Assembly (NCBI RefSeq): GCF_004005485.1
Contig: NZ_RZUL01000003.1
Span: 186,001-250,000, forward strand
Length of the DNA stretch: 64,000 nt
Source: Sphingobium algorifonticola
GTDB taxonomy: Bacteria > Pseudomonadota > Alphaproteobacteria > Sphingomonadales > Sphingomonadaceae
Reading direction: 5' to 3'
The notes under the pieces were generated by a model. The model saw only the letters and a program-made list of their open reading frames with translations, made no database searches and was not told the DNA's origin. The position numbers and the translations under genes are program-made. Of this stretch, positions 9,149 through 17,426 are shown in pieces (position 1 is the first letter of the stretch; every line of letters begins with the position of its first letter).

Positions 9149-10234
9149 TCAAGGGATGCGGCTGATCCGTCCTCCTGCATGACGCTCGACCCGACCCGCC
9201 AGTTCGAGTTCCAGCAGGACGATTTGCACCAGCGGTGCCGAAAGGCCGGACTGGCGGATCAATTCATCCACCGGCACCGGCACCGGCCCCAGCAGGGCGC
9301 CGATTGTGCGGCGGTCGGCATCGCTTGCATCCCCCTGCGACGGCGATGGCGTAAACAGCGCGGGCGGCTCGCGGAAGCGCAGCGCATCGATCGGCCCGAT
9401 CGCTTCCAGAATGTCCGCAGCCGACTGGACCAGCGTTGCGCCGTCGCGGATGAGCTGGTTGCACCCCTGCGCCCTCGGATCGAGCGGCGATCCCGGCACG
9501 GCCATCACATCGCGCCCGGCCTCGGCCGCCAGTCGCGCCGTGATCAGAGAGCCGGACTTGGGTGCTGCCTCGACGACCACGGTTCCCACCGACAGGCCGG
9601 CGATGATACGGTTGCGTGACGGAAAGTGCCGGGCGAGCGGTTGCGTGCCGGGCGGTTGTTCCGCCAGCAGCAGACCACGCTGCGCGACATCGTCCTGCAA
9701 GGCGGCGTTTTCGGGTGGATAGGCGATGTCGATACCGCTGGCGATCACGCCGATCGTGCCACCGTCGATCGCGCCCTGATGCGCGGCCGTATCGATACCG
9801 CGCGCGAGGCCGGACACAACGACGACACCCTCGGCGGCAAGACCCTGCGCCAGTATCCGCGCGAACCGACAGGCCGCCGCCGAAGCGTTACGTGCTCCCA
9901 CCATGCCGACGCAGCGTCGCATGGCAAGTCGCAGATCACCACGATAGATGAGCGCGGGCGGCGCACCTTCCATTTCGGCCAGCAGACCCGGATAATCCGG
10001 CTCGCCGATGAAGACATAGTTTGCGCCCAGTTTCTGGCTGCGCGCGATCTCCCGCGCGACATCGGCGGGATCGGCGAGCCGCGGCGGTCGACCGCCACCT
10101 CGGGCCGCAAGATCGGGAATGGCGGCGAGTGCCATGCTCGCTGACCCGAAACGCGCGACAAGGGCGCGATAGGTAATCGGGCCAATCTGCCCCGACCGCG
10201 CCAGACGCAGGCAATCGATGCGCGCCTGATCCAT
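9149..10234 (-). CDS. dprA: DNA-processing protein DprA
   Basis: Loads RecA onto incoming single-stranded DNA during transformation. The 361-residue product has an N-terminal helix-hairpin-like region, the DprA Rossmann fold with VGARNASAAACRFA and GLARGIDTAAHQGA, then NRIIAGLS and GSLITARLA. A C-terminal winged-helix domain (about residues 300-361, VDELIRQSGLSAPLVQIVLLELELAGRVER) completes it. The start codon lies three bases after the plsY stop, showing close coupling. This plsY-dprA-topA order is common in alphaproteobacteria, so its presence alone does not prove natural competence. Confidence 0.94.
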   Translation of the reverse strand: MDQARIDCLRLARSGQIGPITYRALVARFGSASMALAAIPDLAARGGGRPPRLADPADVAREIARSQKLGANYVFIGEPDYPGLLAEMEGAPPALIYRGDLRLAMRRCVGMVGARNASAAACRFARILAQGLAAEGVVVVSGLARGIDTAAHQGAIDGGTIGVIASGIDIAYPPENAALQDDVAQRGLLLAEQPPGTQPLARHFPSRNRIIAGLSVGTVVVEAAPKSGSLITARLAAEAGRDVMAVPGSPLDPRAQGCNQLIRDGATLVQSAADILEAIGPIDALRFREPPALFTPSPSQGDASDADRRTIGALLGPVPVPVDELIRQSGLSAPLVQIVLLELELAGRVERHAGGRISRIP

Positions 10235-10237
10235 GGC

Positions 10238-10837
10238 TCAGTGCTTCGCCCCGACCTTTGGCTCGGTGCCCGCGCGCAGGCGGTGGATATTGGCCCGGTG
10301 ACGCCACAGCACGATGGCAGTCATTGCCGCAAATCCCTGCGCCAGTTGCGGGTGCCCCAGCGCATAGGCAGATAGTGGCGCGCTGATCGCCGCACTCATG
10401 CCGCCAACCGACGACCAGCGCAGCAGCAGCAGCATAGCGATCCAGACGCCCGCGAACACCAGCCCGCTAGGCCAGTGTAGCGCCAGGACGACGCCCATCA
10501 TCGTCGCGACGCCCTTGCCACCGGCAAAACGCAACCAGATTGGATAGCAATGGCCAATAAAGGCCATCACGCCGGCCAGAACAGGGCCGTGCGCGGGATC
10601 GATCAGACCGCCCAGTGCAACGGCTGCGGCACCCTTGCCCATGTCGAGCAGCAACGTCGCCGCCGCCAGCCCCTTGCGGCCTGTGCGCAGCACGTTCGTC
10701 GCACCGATATTGCCCGATCCGATCTTCCGGATGTCGCCTGCACCTGCGAGGCGCGTAACGATCAGTCCGAACGGTATCGACCCGACCAGATAGCCTACAG
10801 CAAGCGTGATGATGGCAATGAGCCACGGCGAAAGCAT
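10238..10837 (-). CDS. plsY: Glycerol-3-phosphate acyltransferase PlsY
   Basis: Integral inner-membrane enzyme that transfers the acyl group of acyl-phosphate to glycerol 3-phosphate, the first step of phospholipid synthesis with PlsX. The 199-residue protein is mostly hydrophobic. It has the three loop motifs of the family: GSIPFGLI with GSGNIGATNVLRTGRKG, then GHCYPIWLRFAGGKGVAT, and a C-terminal HRANIHRLRAGTEPK. The start at 10837 (MLSPWLIAI) is preceded by AAGGGGA; a longer frame upstream encodes cysteine- and arginine-rich residues foreign to the family. First gene of plsY-dprA-topA, divergent from murI. Confidence 0.95.
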   Translation of the reverse strand: MLSPWLIAIITLAVGYLVGSIPFGLIVTRLAGAGDIRKIGSGNIGATNVLRTGRKGLAAATLLLDMGKGAAAVALGGLIDPAHGPVLAGVMAFIGHCYPIWLRFAGGKGVATMMGVVLALHWPSGLVFAGVWIAMLLLLRWSSVGGMSAAISAPLSAYALGHPQLAQGFAAMTAIVLWRHRANIHRLRAGTEPKVGAKH

Positions 10838-10975
10838 GCAAAATCCCCTTGGGTGATGGGCGCAATCATAGGCGTGGCAGGAAATGGGGCAAGCGGCCTT
10901 TCGCGCAAGTTTCGCCGTGGCCGCGCATCGCGCCGCCCGGTTGACTTCACCTGCGGGCACAAGGCAAGGATCGGT

Positions 10976-11779
10976 ATGGCCGTTCCCGCTGATGCCCCGT
11001 TGCTGTTCTTCGACTCCGGTGTCGGCGGCCTTTCGATACTGGCCCCGACACAGCGTGTGATACCGACAGCGCCGATCGTCTATGCGGCCGATTCCGCCGG
11101 GTTCCCCTATGGCACGAAGAGCGAGGCGGAAATCGCGGCGCGCGTCCCCGCGCTGCTGGGTCGGCTTGTCGAACGATACCGGCCGCGGCTTGTCGTCATT
11201 GCCTGCAATACGGCGTCGACCATCGCATTGCCCGTCGTGCGCGCGGCGCTGGACGTGCCCGTGGTCGGCACGGTTCCTGCGATCAAGCCTGCCGCTCTGT
11301 TATCGAAGAGCCGGGTATTCGGCGTGCTGGGCACGGACGCAACGGTGCGCCAGCCTTATGTCGACCGGCTTGCAGCCGAACATGGCGCGGATTGTACGGT
11401 CTTGCGCCACGGATCGGCGGCACTGGTCCAGCTTGCCGAGGCGAAGCTGCGCGGCGAGCGGCCCGATCCGGCCATCGCCCGTGATGCGCTGGCCGGGCTG
11501 CTGGATCAGACGGACGGGGACCGGATGGACGTTGTTGTCCTTGCCTGCACGCATTTTCCGCTGGTGGAACCGGAACTGGCGGCGGCCGCGCCACATCCTA
11601 TCCGCTTTGTTCATGGCGGCGAGGGCATTGCGCGGCGCATCGCCTATCTTACGCAAGATCAACCCTGGCCCGATGCCGCATCGCCGGGGACGGCGATCTT
11701 CACACGCCTCGACGATGCCGTGCTGAAACTGGAAAATGCATTGGCAGGGTTCGGCATCAGGCGGATGGAGGCGCTGTAG
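10976..11779 (+). CDS. murI: Glutamate racemase
   Basis: Cofactor-independent racemase that makes D-glutamate for peptidoglycan. The 267-residue product has FFDSGVGGLS near the N-terminus, the first catalytic cysteine in ACNTAS and the second in ACTHFPL, each in its usual place. The ATG at 10976 is preceded by AAGGA six bases upstream and gives the standard family length. The frame stays open about 140 codons further upstream, but this overlaps plsY on the other strand and is not coding. It is divergent from plsY; hemA follows about 145 bases downstream. Confidence 0.95.
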   Translation: MAVPADAPLLFFDSGVGGLSILAPTQRVIPTAPIVYAADSAGFPYGTKSEAEIAARVPALLGRLVERYRPRLVVIACNTASTIALPVVRAALDVPVVGTVPAIKPAALLSKSRVFGVLGTDATVRQPYVDRLAAEHGADCTVLRHGSAALVQLAEAKLRGERPDPAIARDALAGLLDQTDGDRMDVVVLACTHFPLVEPELAAAAPHPIRFVHGGEGIARRIAYLTQDQPWPDAASPGTAIFTRLDDAVLKLENALAGFGIRRMEAL

Positions 11780-11804
11780 CGGCGCGGCCTAGACGCGCGG
11801 GGTA

Positions 11805-11817
11805 GGACAATTGGTCC
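11805..11817. promoter_or_regulatory. Imperfect palindrome upstream of hemA
   Basis: GGAC-AATTG-GTCC lies in the 145-base gap between murI and hemA, about 110 bases before the hemA start. It could be an operator for a dimeric regulator, or part of a weak terminator for murI. I do not recognise it as a known FNR, Irr or PpsR site. The rest of the gap shows no other clear signal apart from AGGGA just before hemA. Confidence 0.3.
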
Positions 11818-11924
11818 GATTTCCCTGATCGCAATTTCTCCTTATCTTGCGAACCGTTCTCGCTGGTAATCGGCGATCCGGGACGATAAACGCCCGTTTC
11901 AGAGGATGCGGACTTAGGGACGGC

Positions 11925-13151
11925 ATGCAGGTGAACTACAAGCATATCTTCAGCCAGGCTATCGACCGTCTGCACAGCGAAGGGCGCTATCGCGTCTTCA
12001 TAGACATTTTGCGGAACAAGGGTGCATTCCCCAATGCGCGCTGCTTCCACGGGCATAACGGTCCCAAGCCGATCACCGTGTGGTGTTCCAACGATTATCT
12101 CGCGATGGGCCAGCATCCCAAGGTTGTCGCCGCAATGGAAGAGGCGCTGCACGATGTCGGTGCTGGCTCTGGCGGCACCCGTAATATCGGCGGCAATACG
12201 CACTATCATGTCGATCTGGAGGCCGAACTTGCCGATCTGCATGGCAAAGAGGCGGCGCTGCTGTTCACCAGCGGCTATGTGTCGAACGAAGCCACTCTCT
12301 CGACCCTCGCGAAGCTGCTGCCGGGTTGCATCATCTACTCCGATGAACTGAACCATGCGTCGATGATCGCGGGCATCCGCAATTCGGGTTGCGAAAAGAA
12401 GGTGTTCCGGCACAATGATGTCGCGCATCTTCGGGAATTGCTGGAGGAATCCGACCCGCAGGCACCCAAGCTGATCGCGTTCGAAAGCGTCTATTCGATG
12501 GATGGCGATGTCGCGCCGATCGACGCACTGTGCGATCTGGCGGACGAGTTCAACGCGCTCACCTATCTCGATGAAGTGCATGCCGTGGGCATGTACGGGC
12601 CGCGCGGCGGCGGCATTTCGGATCGTGACGGCGTCGCCCAGCGCCTGACCATCATCGAAGGTACGCTGGGCAAGGCCTTTGGCGTCATGGGGGGCTATAT
12701 CGCCGCCGACCAGATGATTATCGATGTGATACGCAGCTACGCGCCCGGGTTCATCTTCACCACGTCGCTCTCGCCAGTGCTCGTCGCCGGTGCGCTCGCG
12801 AGCGTGCGGCATCTGAAGGCATCGAGCGAGGAGCGCGACGGACAACAGGCCGCCGCTGCCACGCTCAAGGGGATGATGCGCGACGCGGGCCTGCCGGTCA
12901 TGCCGTCCGTTACCCACATCGTGCCGCTGATGGTCGGCGATCCGGTGAAGGCGAAGAAGATCAGCGACATCCTGCTCGCCGAATATGGCGTCTATGTGCA
13001 GCCCATCAATTATCCCACCGTGCCGCGCGGTACGGAGCGCCTGCGCTTTACCCCCGGCCCGGCACATGACGAAGCGATGATGCGGGATCTGGTTTCGGCC
13101 CTGGTCGAAATCTGGGACCGGATGGAATTGCAACTCGCGATGGCGGCATAA
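11925..13151 (+). CDS. hemA: 5-aminolevulinate synthase
   Basis: PLP-dependent enzyme condensing glycine and succinyl-CoA to 5-aminolevulinate, the first step of heme synthesis by the C4 route typical of alphaproteobacteria. The 408-residue protein begins [14 protein letters not shown], the usual family start. It has [11 protein letters not shown] (substrate loop), [26 protein letters not shown] with the PLP-contacting Asp and His, and the PLP lysine in [18 protein letters not shown] is upstream of the ATG at 11925; an upstream in-frame ATG adds arginine-rich residues and is rejected. It stands alone between murI and the exonuclease/ligase pair. Confidence 0.96.
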   Translation: MQVNYKHIFSQAIDRLHSEGRYRVFIDILRNKGAFPNARCFHGHNGPKPITVWCSNDYLAMGQHPKVVAAMEEALHDVGAGSGGTRNIGGNTHYHVDLEAELADLHGKEAALLFTSGYVSNEATLSTLAKLLPGCIIYSDELNHASMIAGIRNSGCEKKVFRHNDVAHLRELLEESDPQAPKLIAFESVYSMDGDVAPIDALCDLADEFNALTYLDEVHAVGMYGPRGGGISDRDGVAQRLTIIEGTLGKAFGVMGGYIAADQMIIDVIRSYAPGFIFTTSLSPVLVAGALASVRHLKASSEERDGQQAAAATLKGMMRDAGLPVMPSVTHIVPLMVGDPVKAKKISDILLAEYGVYVQPINYPTVPRGTERLRFTPGPAHDEAMMRDLVSALVEIWDRMELQLAMAA

Positions 13152-13199
13152 TTCGCGCCTCTTGCGGAACCGGTAGCTGCCCTCCCATCTTGAGGGCCT

Positions 13200-14201
13200 A
13201 TGCCCCCAACACCTCACTGGATAGAGCCGCACCCCACCGGCATCTATGTGCGCCCCGCCGATGCGTGGATCGATCCCGCCCAACCACGTGATCGTGCGCT
13301 GGTGACGCATGGCCATGCCGATCATGCGCGTGGCGGGCACGGGCATGTGTGGGCCACGCGCGAGACGCTAGCGATCATGGGCCTGCGCTACGGCACGGCG
13401 GACGGCACGCCACTTGCCTATGACGAGACGTTCAAGTTGGGGGATGTCGCAATCCGCTATGTGCCCGCCGGTCATGTGCTGGGATCGGCGCAGATCGTGC
13501 TCGAACATGCGGGCGAGCGGGTGGTGGTGACGGGCGACTACAAACGCCGCAGCGATCCCACTTGCCCGGCGTTTGTGCCGGTGCCCTGCGACATTTTCGT
13601 GACCGAAGCGACGTTCGGCCTTCCCGTGTTCCGCCATCCCGACACCGACGAGGAAATCGACCGGCTAGTCGGCGCACTGCATGCCCATCCCGATCGCTGC
13701 GTGCTGGTTGGCGCCTATGCGCTGGGCAAGGCCCAACGGATCATCTGCACGTTGCGGGCGCGGGGCCATCACGATCCCATCTACATCCACGGCGCGCTCG
13801 AGAAAATGTGTGCGTTGTATGAGGATTTCGGCGTGGCGCTGGGGGAACTGCGTCCGGCGGCGGGCGTCGCGGCGAAGGACATGCGCGGGCATGTCATCGT
13901 GGCACCGCCGTCGGCCCTCAACGATCGCTGGAGCCGCCGCCTGCCCGACCCGATAACGGCCATGGCATCAGGCTGGATGCGGGTCAGACAGCGCGCGCGG
14001 CAACGTAATGTCGAGCTGCCGCTCATCATTTCGGATCACGCAGACTGGGATGAACTGACCGCTACGATCCGCGAAGTCGCGCCCAGCGAAACCTGGGTGA
14101 CGCACGGGCGGGAGGAGGCGCTCGTCCACTGGTGCGCGATGCGGCAGATGCGCGCGCGGGCGCTGGCCATGGTCGGCCGGGAGGACGAGGACGATGCGTG
14201 A
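13200..14201 (+). CDS. Ligase-associated DNA exonuclease (metallo-beta-lactamase fold)
   Basis: The 333-residue protein has the metallo-beta-lactamase metal motif THGHADHARGG near residues 37-47, TGDYKRR in the middle, and DHADWDEL towards the C-terminus. This is the pattern of the beta-CASP/SNM1-like group annotated as ligase-associated exonuclease. By family it should trim DNA ends before sealing. The coupling supports this: the last eight bases overlap the start of the ATP-dependent ligase gene, so both are expected in one transcript. The usual partners in many genomes, an Lhr-type helicase and the PdeM phosphoesterase, are not adjacent here. No Shine-Dalgarno stands out, but the start is fixed by similarity of the first residues to the family. 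Confidence 0.88.
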   Translation: MPPTPHWIEPHPTGIYVRPADAWIDPAQPRDRALVTHGHADHARGGHGHVWATRETLAIMGLRYGTADGTPLAYDETFKLGDVAIRYVPAGHVLGSAQIVLEHAGERVVVTGDYKRRSDPTCPAFVPVPCDIFVTEATFGLPVFRHPDTDEEIDRLVGALHAHPDRCVLVGAYALGKAQRIICTLRARGHHDPIYIHGALEKMCALYEDFGVALGELRPAAGVAAKDMRGHVIVAPPSALNDRWSRRLPDPITAMASGWMRVRQRARQRNVELPLIISDHADWDELTATIREVAPSETWVTHGREEALVHWCAMRQMRARALAMVGREDEDDA

Positions 14202-15813
14202 CTTCGCCCAGTTGCTCGACGGCCTCGTCTACACGCCTTCGCGCAATGGCAAGCTGACGCTGATTGCCGACTATATGCGCCGCACGCCTGATCCGGATCG
14301 CGGATGGGCACTGGCCGCGCTGACCGGCGGGCTGGACCTGAAAACCGTCAAGGCGTCGGCGATCAGCGACATGATCCGCCAGCGCGTCGATCCTGTGCTG
14401 TACGAAATGAGCCGCGATTATGTCGGTGATCTGGCTGAAACCGTTTCCCTTTTGTGGGTAAAGCCCGACGACGAACCCGACTACCAGAACACAGCCAGCC
14501 GGGCAGGCGACGATGCGACTGTCAGGCTGGACGCGGTGGTGCAGCAGTTGTCGGCAGGCAGCCGCGCCGATGCCCCCGCGCGGCTAGCGGCCATTCTCGA
14601 CCATTTGGATACCAGCGGGCGGTTCGCGGTGCTCAAACTTGCGACCGGCGGGTTGCGCGTCGGGATTTCCTCTCGGCTGGCCAAGACCGCGCTGGCCCAG
14701 GCCTTCAATGTGCCGGTCGATGACATTGAGGAAAGCTGGCATGCTCTGGCCCCGCCCTATGCGCCGCTGTTCGACTGGCTGGAAGGGCGCAGCCCGCGGC
14801 CCGATCCCGCAGGTGTGCCCTTTTTCCGGCCTTTCATGCTGGCGCATCCGCTGGAGGATGCCACGGTCGATCTGGCGGATTATGCCGCGGAGTGGAAATG
14901 GGACGGTATCCGGGTGCAGATCGTGGGCACCGGCGGGCAAACCCGTCTGTTCAGTCGCGCCGGCGATGATATCACGGCAAGCTTTCCCGATGTTGCGGAG
15001 GCTTTTGACGGCCATGCCGTGCTCGACGGCGAATTGCTGGTCAAAGGCGAAACGCAGGGCGCCGATGTCCATGGCGGTGCCGCGGCCAGTTTCAACGCCC
15101 TGCAGCAGCGTCTGGGCCGCAAGACGGTGTCGGCCAAGATGCTGGGCGACTATCCCGCCTTCGTGCGCCTGTATGATATTCTGTACGACGGCGAGGAGGA
15201 TCTGCGGGCGCTGCCCTGGCACATGCGGCGGGCGCGTCTCGAGGCCTATATGCCGTCCCTCAACAGCAACCGGTTCGATTTGTCGGCCGTCATCGAAGCC
15301 GACGACTTTGCGGCACTCGAAGACATCCGCGCGGGCGCGCGTGACGCCGCGATCGAGGGGATCATGCTGAAGCGCCGCGACAGCCCCTATGTCGCAGGAC
15401 GACGCACCGGCCTGTGGTACAAATGGAAGCGCGATCCGCTGACCGCCGATTGCGTCATGATGTATGCCCAGCGCGGCCACGGCAAACGCTCGTCCTATTA
15501 TTCGGACTATACGTTCGGCTGCTGGAATGAGGATGGGGAACTGTTGCCGGTAGGCAAGGCCTATTCCGGGTTCACTGACGAGGAACTGAAGTGGCTCGAC
15601 CGCTTCGTGCGCGGCCACACCGTCAACCGGTTCGGGCCGGTGCGCGAAGTGGAAAAGACGCTGGTACTCGAAGTGGCGTTCGATTCGATCCATGAAAGCA
15701 AGCGCCACAAATCGGGCCTCGCCATGCGCTTTCCGCGCATTGCCCGCATCCGGCGGGACAAGCCTGCGGAGGAAGCAGACCAGATCGCCACATTGCGATC
15801 GATGATCGCCTAG
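14194..15813 (+). CDS. ATP-dependent DNA ligase, ligase-associated repair type
   Basis: Seals nicks using ATP through a covalent lysyl-AMP intermediate. The 539-residue protein has an N-terminal helical DNA-binding domain (about residues 1-190), the nucleotidyltransferase motif I EWKWDG with Lys235, further motifs VLDGELLV, YDILYDGEED, EGIMLKRRDSPY and WYKWKRDP, then an OB-fold domain. This matches the bacterial ATP ligase group annotated as the cisplatin damage response ligase. It overlaps the preceding exonuclease gene by eight bases, so the pair is a DNA end-processing and sealing unit in addition to the essential NAD-dependent LigA, which must lie elsewhere. Confidence 0.92.
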   Translation: MRDFAQLLDGLVYTPSRNGKLTLIADYMRRTPDPDRGWALAALTGGLDLKTVKASAISDMIRQRVDPVLYEMSRDYVGDLAETVSLLWVKPDDEPDYQNTASRAGDDATVRLDAVVQQLSAGSRADAPARLAAILDHLDTSGRFAVLKLATGGLRVGISSRLAKTALAQAFNVPVDDIEESWHALAPPYAPLFDWLEGRSPRPDPAGVPFFRPFMLAHPLEDATVDLADYAAEWKWDGIRVQIVGTGGQTRLFSRAGDDITASFPDVAEAFDGHAVLDGELLVKGETQGADVHGGAAASFNALQQRLGRKTVSAKMLGDYPAFVRLYDILYDGEEDLRALPWHMRRARLEAYMPSLNSNRFDLSAVIEADDFAALEDIRAGARDAAIEGIMLKRRDSPYVAGRRTGLWYKWKRDPLTADCVMMYAQRGHGKRSSYYSDYTFGCWNEDGELLPVGKAYSGFTDEELKWLDRFVRGHTVNRFGPVREVEKTLVLEVAFDSIHESKRHKSGLAMRFPRIARIRRDKPAEEADQIATLRSMIA

Positions 15814-15851
15814 ACCTTGTGCGCTTTTGATCGGATCAAAAACGCGGTCTA
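15811..15851. repeat. Long imperfect palindrome at the 3' end of the ligase gene
   Basis: Outer arms TAGACC (15811-15816) and GGTCTA (15846-15851) surround a perfect inner palindrome TTTTGATC-G-GATCAAAA (15825-15841). The left outer arm begins at the ligase stop codon. The transcript could fold into a hairpin followed by AGTTCCTTGTTTTG, so a terminator role for the ligase operon is possible, but the structure is AT-rich at its tip and may be a dispersed palindromic repeat. Confidence 0.55.
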
Positions 15852-15922
15852 GTTCCTTGTTTTGCCGTGATTTCCGAGCCGTGAAATATTCCATTTCACT
15901 CGAAATCACTCTAACGCGTAAA

Positions 15923-15956
15923 GCCCGCCGATCGGGGGGACTGATCGGCGGGCTCG
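15923..15956 (-). terminator. Rho-independent terminator of the fasciclin gene
   Basis: A perfect 11-base-pair stem (GCCCGCCGATC with GATCGGCGGGC) encloses a nine-base loop. Read on the minus strand it is followed by TTTA and lies 32 bases after the fasciclin stop codon. Confidence 0.75.
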
Positions 15957-15987
15957 CAGCAATCCAGCGACAGTGCCGCCGTCAGGT

Positions 15988-16545
15988 TCAGGGCATCAGA
16001 ACCGTGTCGACGACGTGAATGACGCCATTGGACTGCATGACATTGGGGATGGTGATCTTCGACTTGCCGCCCTTCGCGTCGGTCAGATACCAGCCACCGG
16101 CTTCCTTCGCGACCGACAGGGTTTCACCCTGTACCGTCGTCAACGTCGCCTTGCCGCCATTGGCCTTCGCCTGCGTCTCGATGTCGGCAGCGGTCAGGCG
16201 TCCGGGGACTACATGATAGGTCAGGATGGTTGTCAGCGTCGCCTTGTTTTCCGGCTTCACCAGCGTTTCGACCGTGCCGGCGGGAAGCTTCGCAAATGCG
16301 TCGTTGGTCGGCGCGAATACGGTGAACGGGCCGGGGCCTTTCAGCGTATCGACCAGCCCGGCGGCCTGCACGGCGGCGACCAGCGTGGTATGATCCTTCG
16401 AGTTCACGGCATTGTCGACGATGTCCTTGTTTTCATACATCGCAGCGCCGCCAACCATGGGGTTGGCTGCATAGGCGACACTGGCGCCAGCCATGAGCAT
16501 GGCACCGGCGATCGAAAGGGATAGTCTGGAAAGGGGGAGTCTCAT
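15988..16545 (-). CDS. Secreted fasciclin-domain protein
   Basis: The 185-residue product has a Sec signal peptide (positive start [11 protein letters not shown], hydrophobic stretch, cleavage near AYA-ANP), a short linker, and one FAS1 domain (about residues 45-185). The FAS1 motifs are [23 protein letters not shown] and [15 protein letters not shown]1 domains mediate adhesion or ligand contacts outside the cytoplasm; the ligand here is unknown. The ATG at 16545 is preceded by GAAGGA. It lies downstream of an ECF sigma factor and anti-sigma factor on the same strand but is separated from them by 143 bases containing its own promoter-like signals. This parallels mycobacterial MPT70/MPT83, which are fasciclin proteins under SigK and RskA control. 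Confidence 0.9.
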   Translation of the reverse strand: MRLPLSRLSLSIAGAMLMAGASVAYAANPMVGGAAMYENKDIVDNAVNSKDHTTLVAAVQAAGLVDTLKGPGPFTVFAPTNDAFAKLPAGTVETLVKPENKATLTTILTYHVVPGRLTAADIETQAKANGGKATLTTVQGETLSVAKEAGGWYLTDAKGGKSKITIPNVMQSNGVIHVVDTVLMP

Positions 16546-16597
16546 TGGGGGGCGTCCTTCCTGTTGCAGCGTCCCGGATATGCCGGGTTGCACGGCA

Positions 16598-16625
16598 GAT
16601 ACGCGTGGTATCGCGCGAAGGATGC
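16598..16625 (-). promoter_or_regulatory. Candidate ECF-sigma promoter of the fasciclin gene
   Basis: On the minus strand GCATCC is followed after 16 bases by CGTATC, with the second element 53 bases upstream of the fasciclin start codon. The form resembles SigK-type ECF promoters (CCATCC-like -35 and CG-A/T-ATA-like -10 with 16-18 base spacing). No second copy was seen in the 31-base gap upstream of the sigma gene, so auto-regulation is not visible there. Confidence 0.45.
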
Positions 16626-16656
16626 ATCGCACCGATCATATATTTTGCGATTCGGC

Positions 16657-16672
16657 TGTGACCTGCGTCACA
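16657..16672. promoter_or_regulatory. Perfect CRP-type operator palindrome
   Basis: TGTGACCTGCGTCACA fits TGTGA-N6-TCACA exactly. It lies between the anti-sigma stop codon and the fasciclin promoter-like sequence, centred roughly 72 bases upstream of the transcription start inferred from that promoter, an activator-like position. An A-tract follows on the plus strand, that is, T residues precede it on the minus strand, so it does not have the order of a terminator for the minus-strand anti-sigma gene. Confidence 0.5.
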
Positions 16673-16688
16673 GGTAAAAAAATGTGCC

Positions 16689-17426
16689 TCAGAGGATCGT
16701 GATTTTCCCGACCGCGACCGGCGCGCTGCTGGGCGCGGCATGCGGCGCCGAGGCCGCTGGTTCCATCGTAATGGCCATGGTCACGCCATCGTCGAGCATG
16801 ATGCGCAGGGCGCGCGGCACCGCCAGTCGCGTGGTGCCGTTGGCGGATATCAGGCCGAGCGAACGGGGCTTGCCGTCCGCCGGAATCAACCACAATTCGG
16901 GCGCAAGATCGCCCTGAGGCACATTTTCCGCCCGCAGATTGAGCTGCGCGGTTGTCGCGTCATACCGTGCCGCGACCAGCATGTCGCTGCCCTGGCCGGT
17001 CATCTGCGCGACCGCCATCTGAGCAGGCGGCGCTGGCACCTGAACAATCTGCGGCGTCGCTGTCGGCGGTGGCGCGGGTGCGCGAAACAGAAGAATGAAG
17101 GCAAGCGAAGCGGCGATCGCGCCCGAAAGGATGGCGCCGCCACGCCATAGTTTCAGTCGGCGAACCAGACCATCGGCCTGCCCTTCACCGTCCAGGCGCA
17201 TGCTGATCGCCGTCCACGCCTCGGGCGGCGCGACCTGCCCGGCAAAATCCAGATGCAGCGGCGCAAGGCGCCGTTCCCACGCCGCGACCAGATCGGCAAA
17301 GCCGGGATCGGCCAGTTGCAGGCGCAAGGCCTGAGCCCGCTCCGGCCCCGTCAGCAGCCCGAGCGCCAGCTCGCCTGCAAGGGCGTCGCGATCGTCCGGT
17401 GGGGGTGGTGCAGCGGCGTCAACCAT
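16689..17426 (-). CDS. Anti-sigma factor, RskA-like
   Basis: Membrane-bound anti-sigma factor expected to hold the adjacent ECF sigma factor. The 245-residue product has an N-terminal cytoplasmic helical part (about residues 1-95; DALAGELALGLLTGPERA and AAWERRLAPL are typical), one membrane segment (AILSGAIAASLAFILLF, about residues 100-118), a proline-rich linker, and a C-terminal periplasmic RskA-type domain (ELWLIPADGKPRSLGLI). There is no HxxxCxxC zinc motif, consistent with the RskA rather than ChrR/RsrA group. The ATG at 17426 overlaps the end of the sigma gene by eight bases; a TTG six bases earlier is an alternative. Confidence 0.87.
   Translation of the reverse strand: MVDAAAPPPPDDRDALAGELALGLLTGPERAQALRLQLADPGFADLVAAWERRLAPLHLDFAGQVAPPEAWTAISMRLDGEGQADGLVRRLKLWRGGAILSGAIAASLAFILLFRAPAPPPTATPQIVQVPAPPAQMAVAQMTGQGSDMLVAARYDATTAQLNLRAENVPQGDLAPELWLIPADGKPRSLGLISANGTTRLAVPRALRIMLDDGVTMAITMEPAASAPHAAPSSAPVAVGKITIL

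Noticed and set aside
16657..16680. Hairpin with A-tract read as a terminator of the anti-sigma gene
   Set aside because: For a minus-strand gene the T-run must follow the stem, but here it precedes it; the perfect TGTGA-N6-TCACA symmetry fits a CRP site better.
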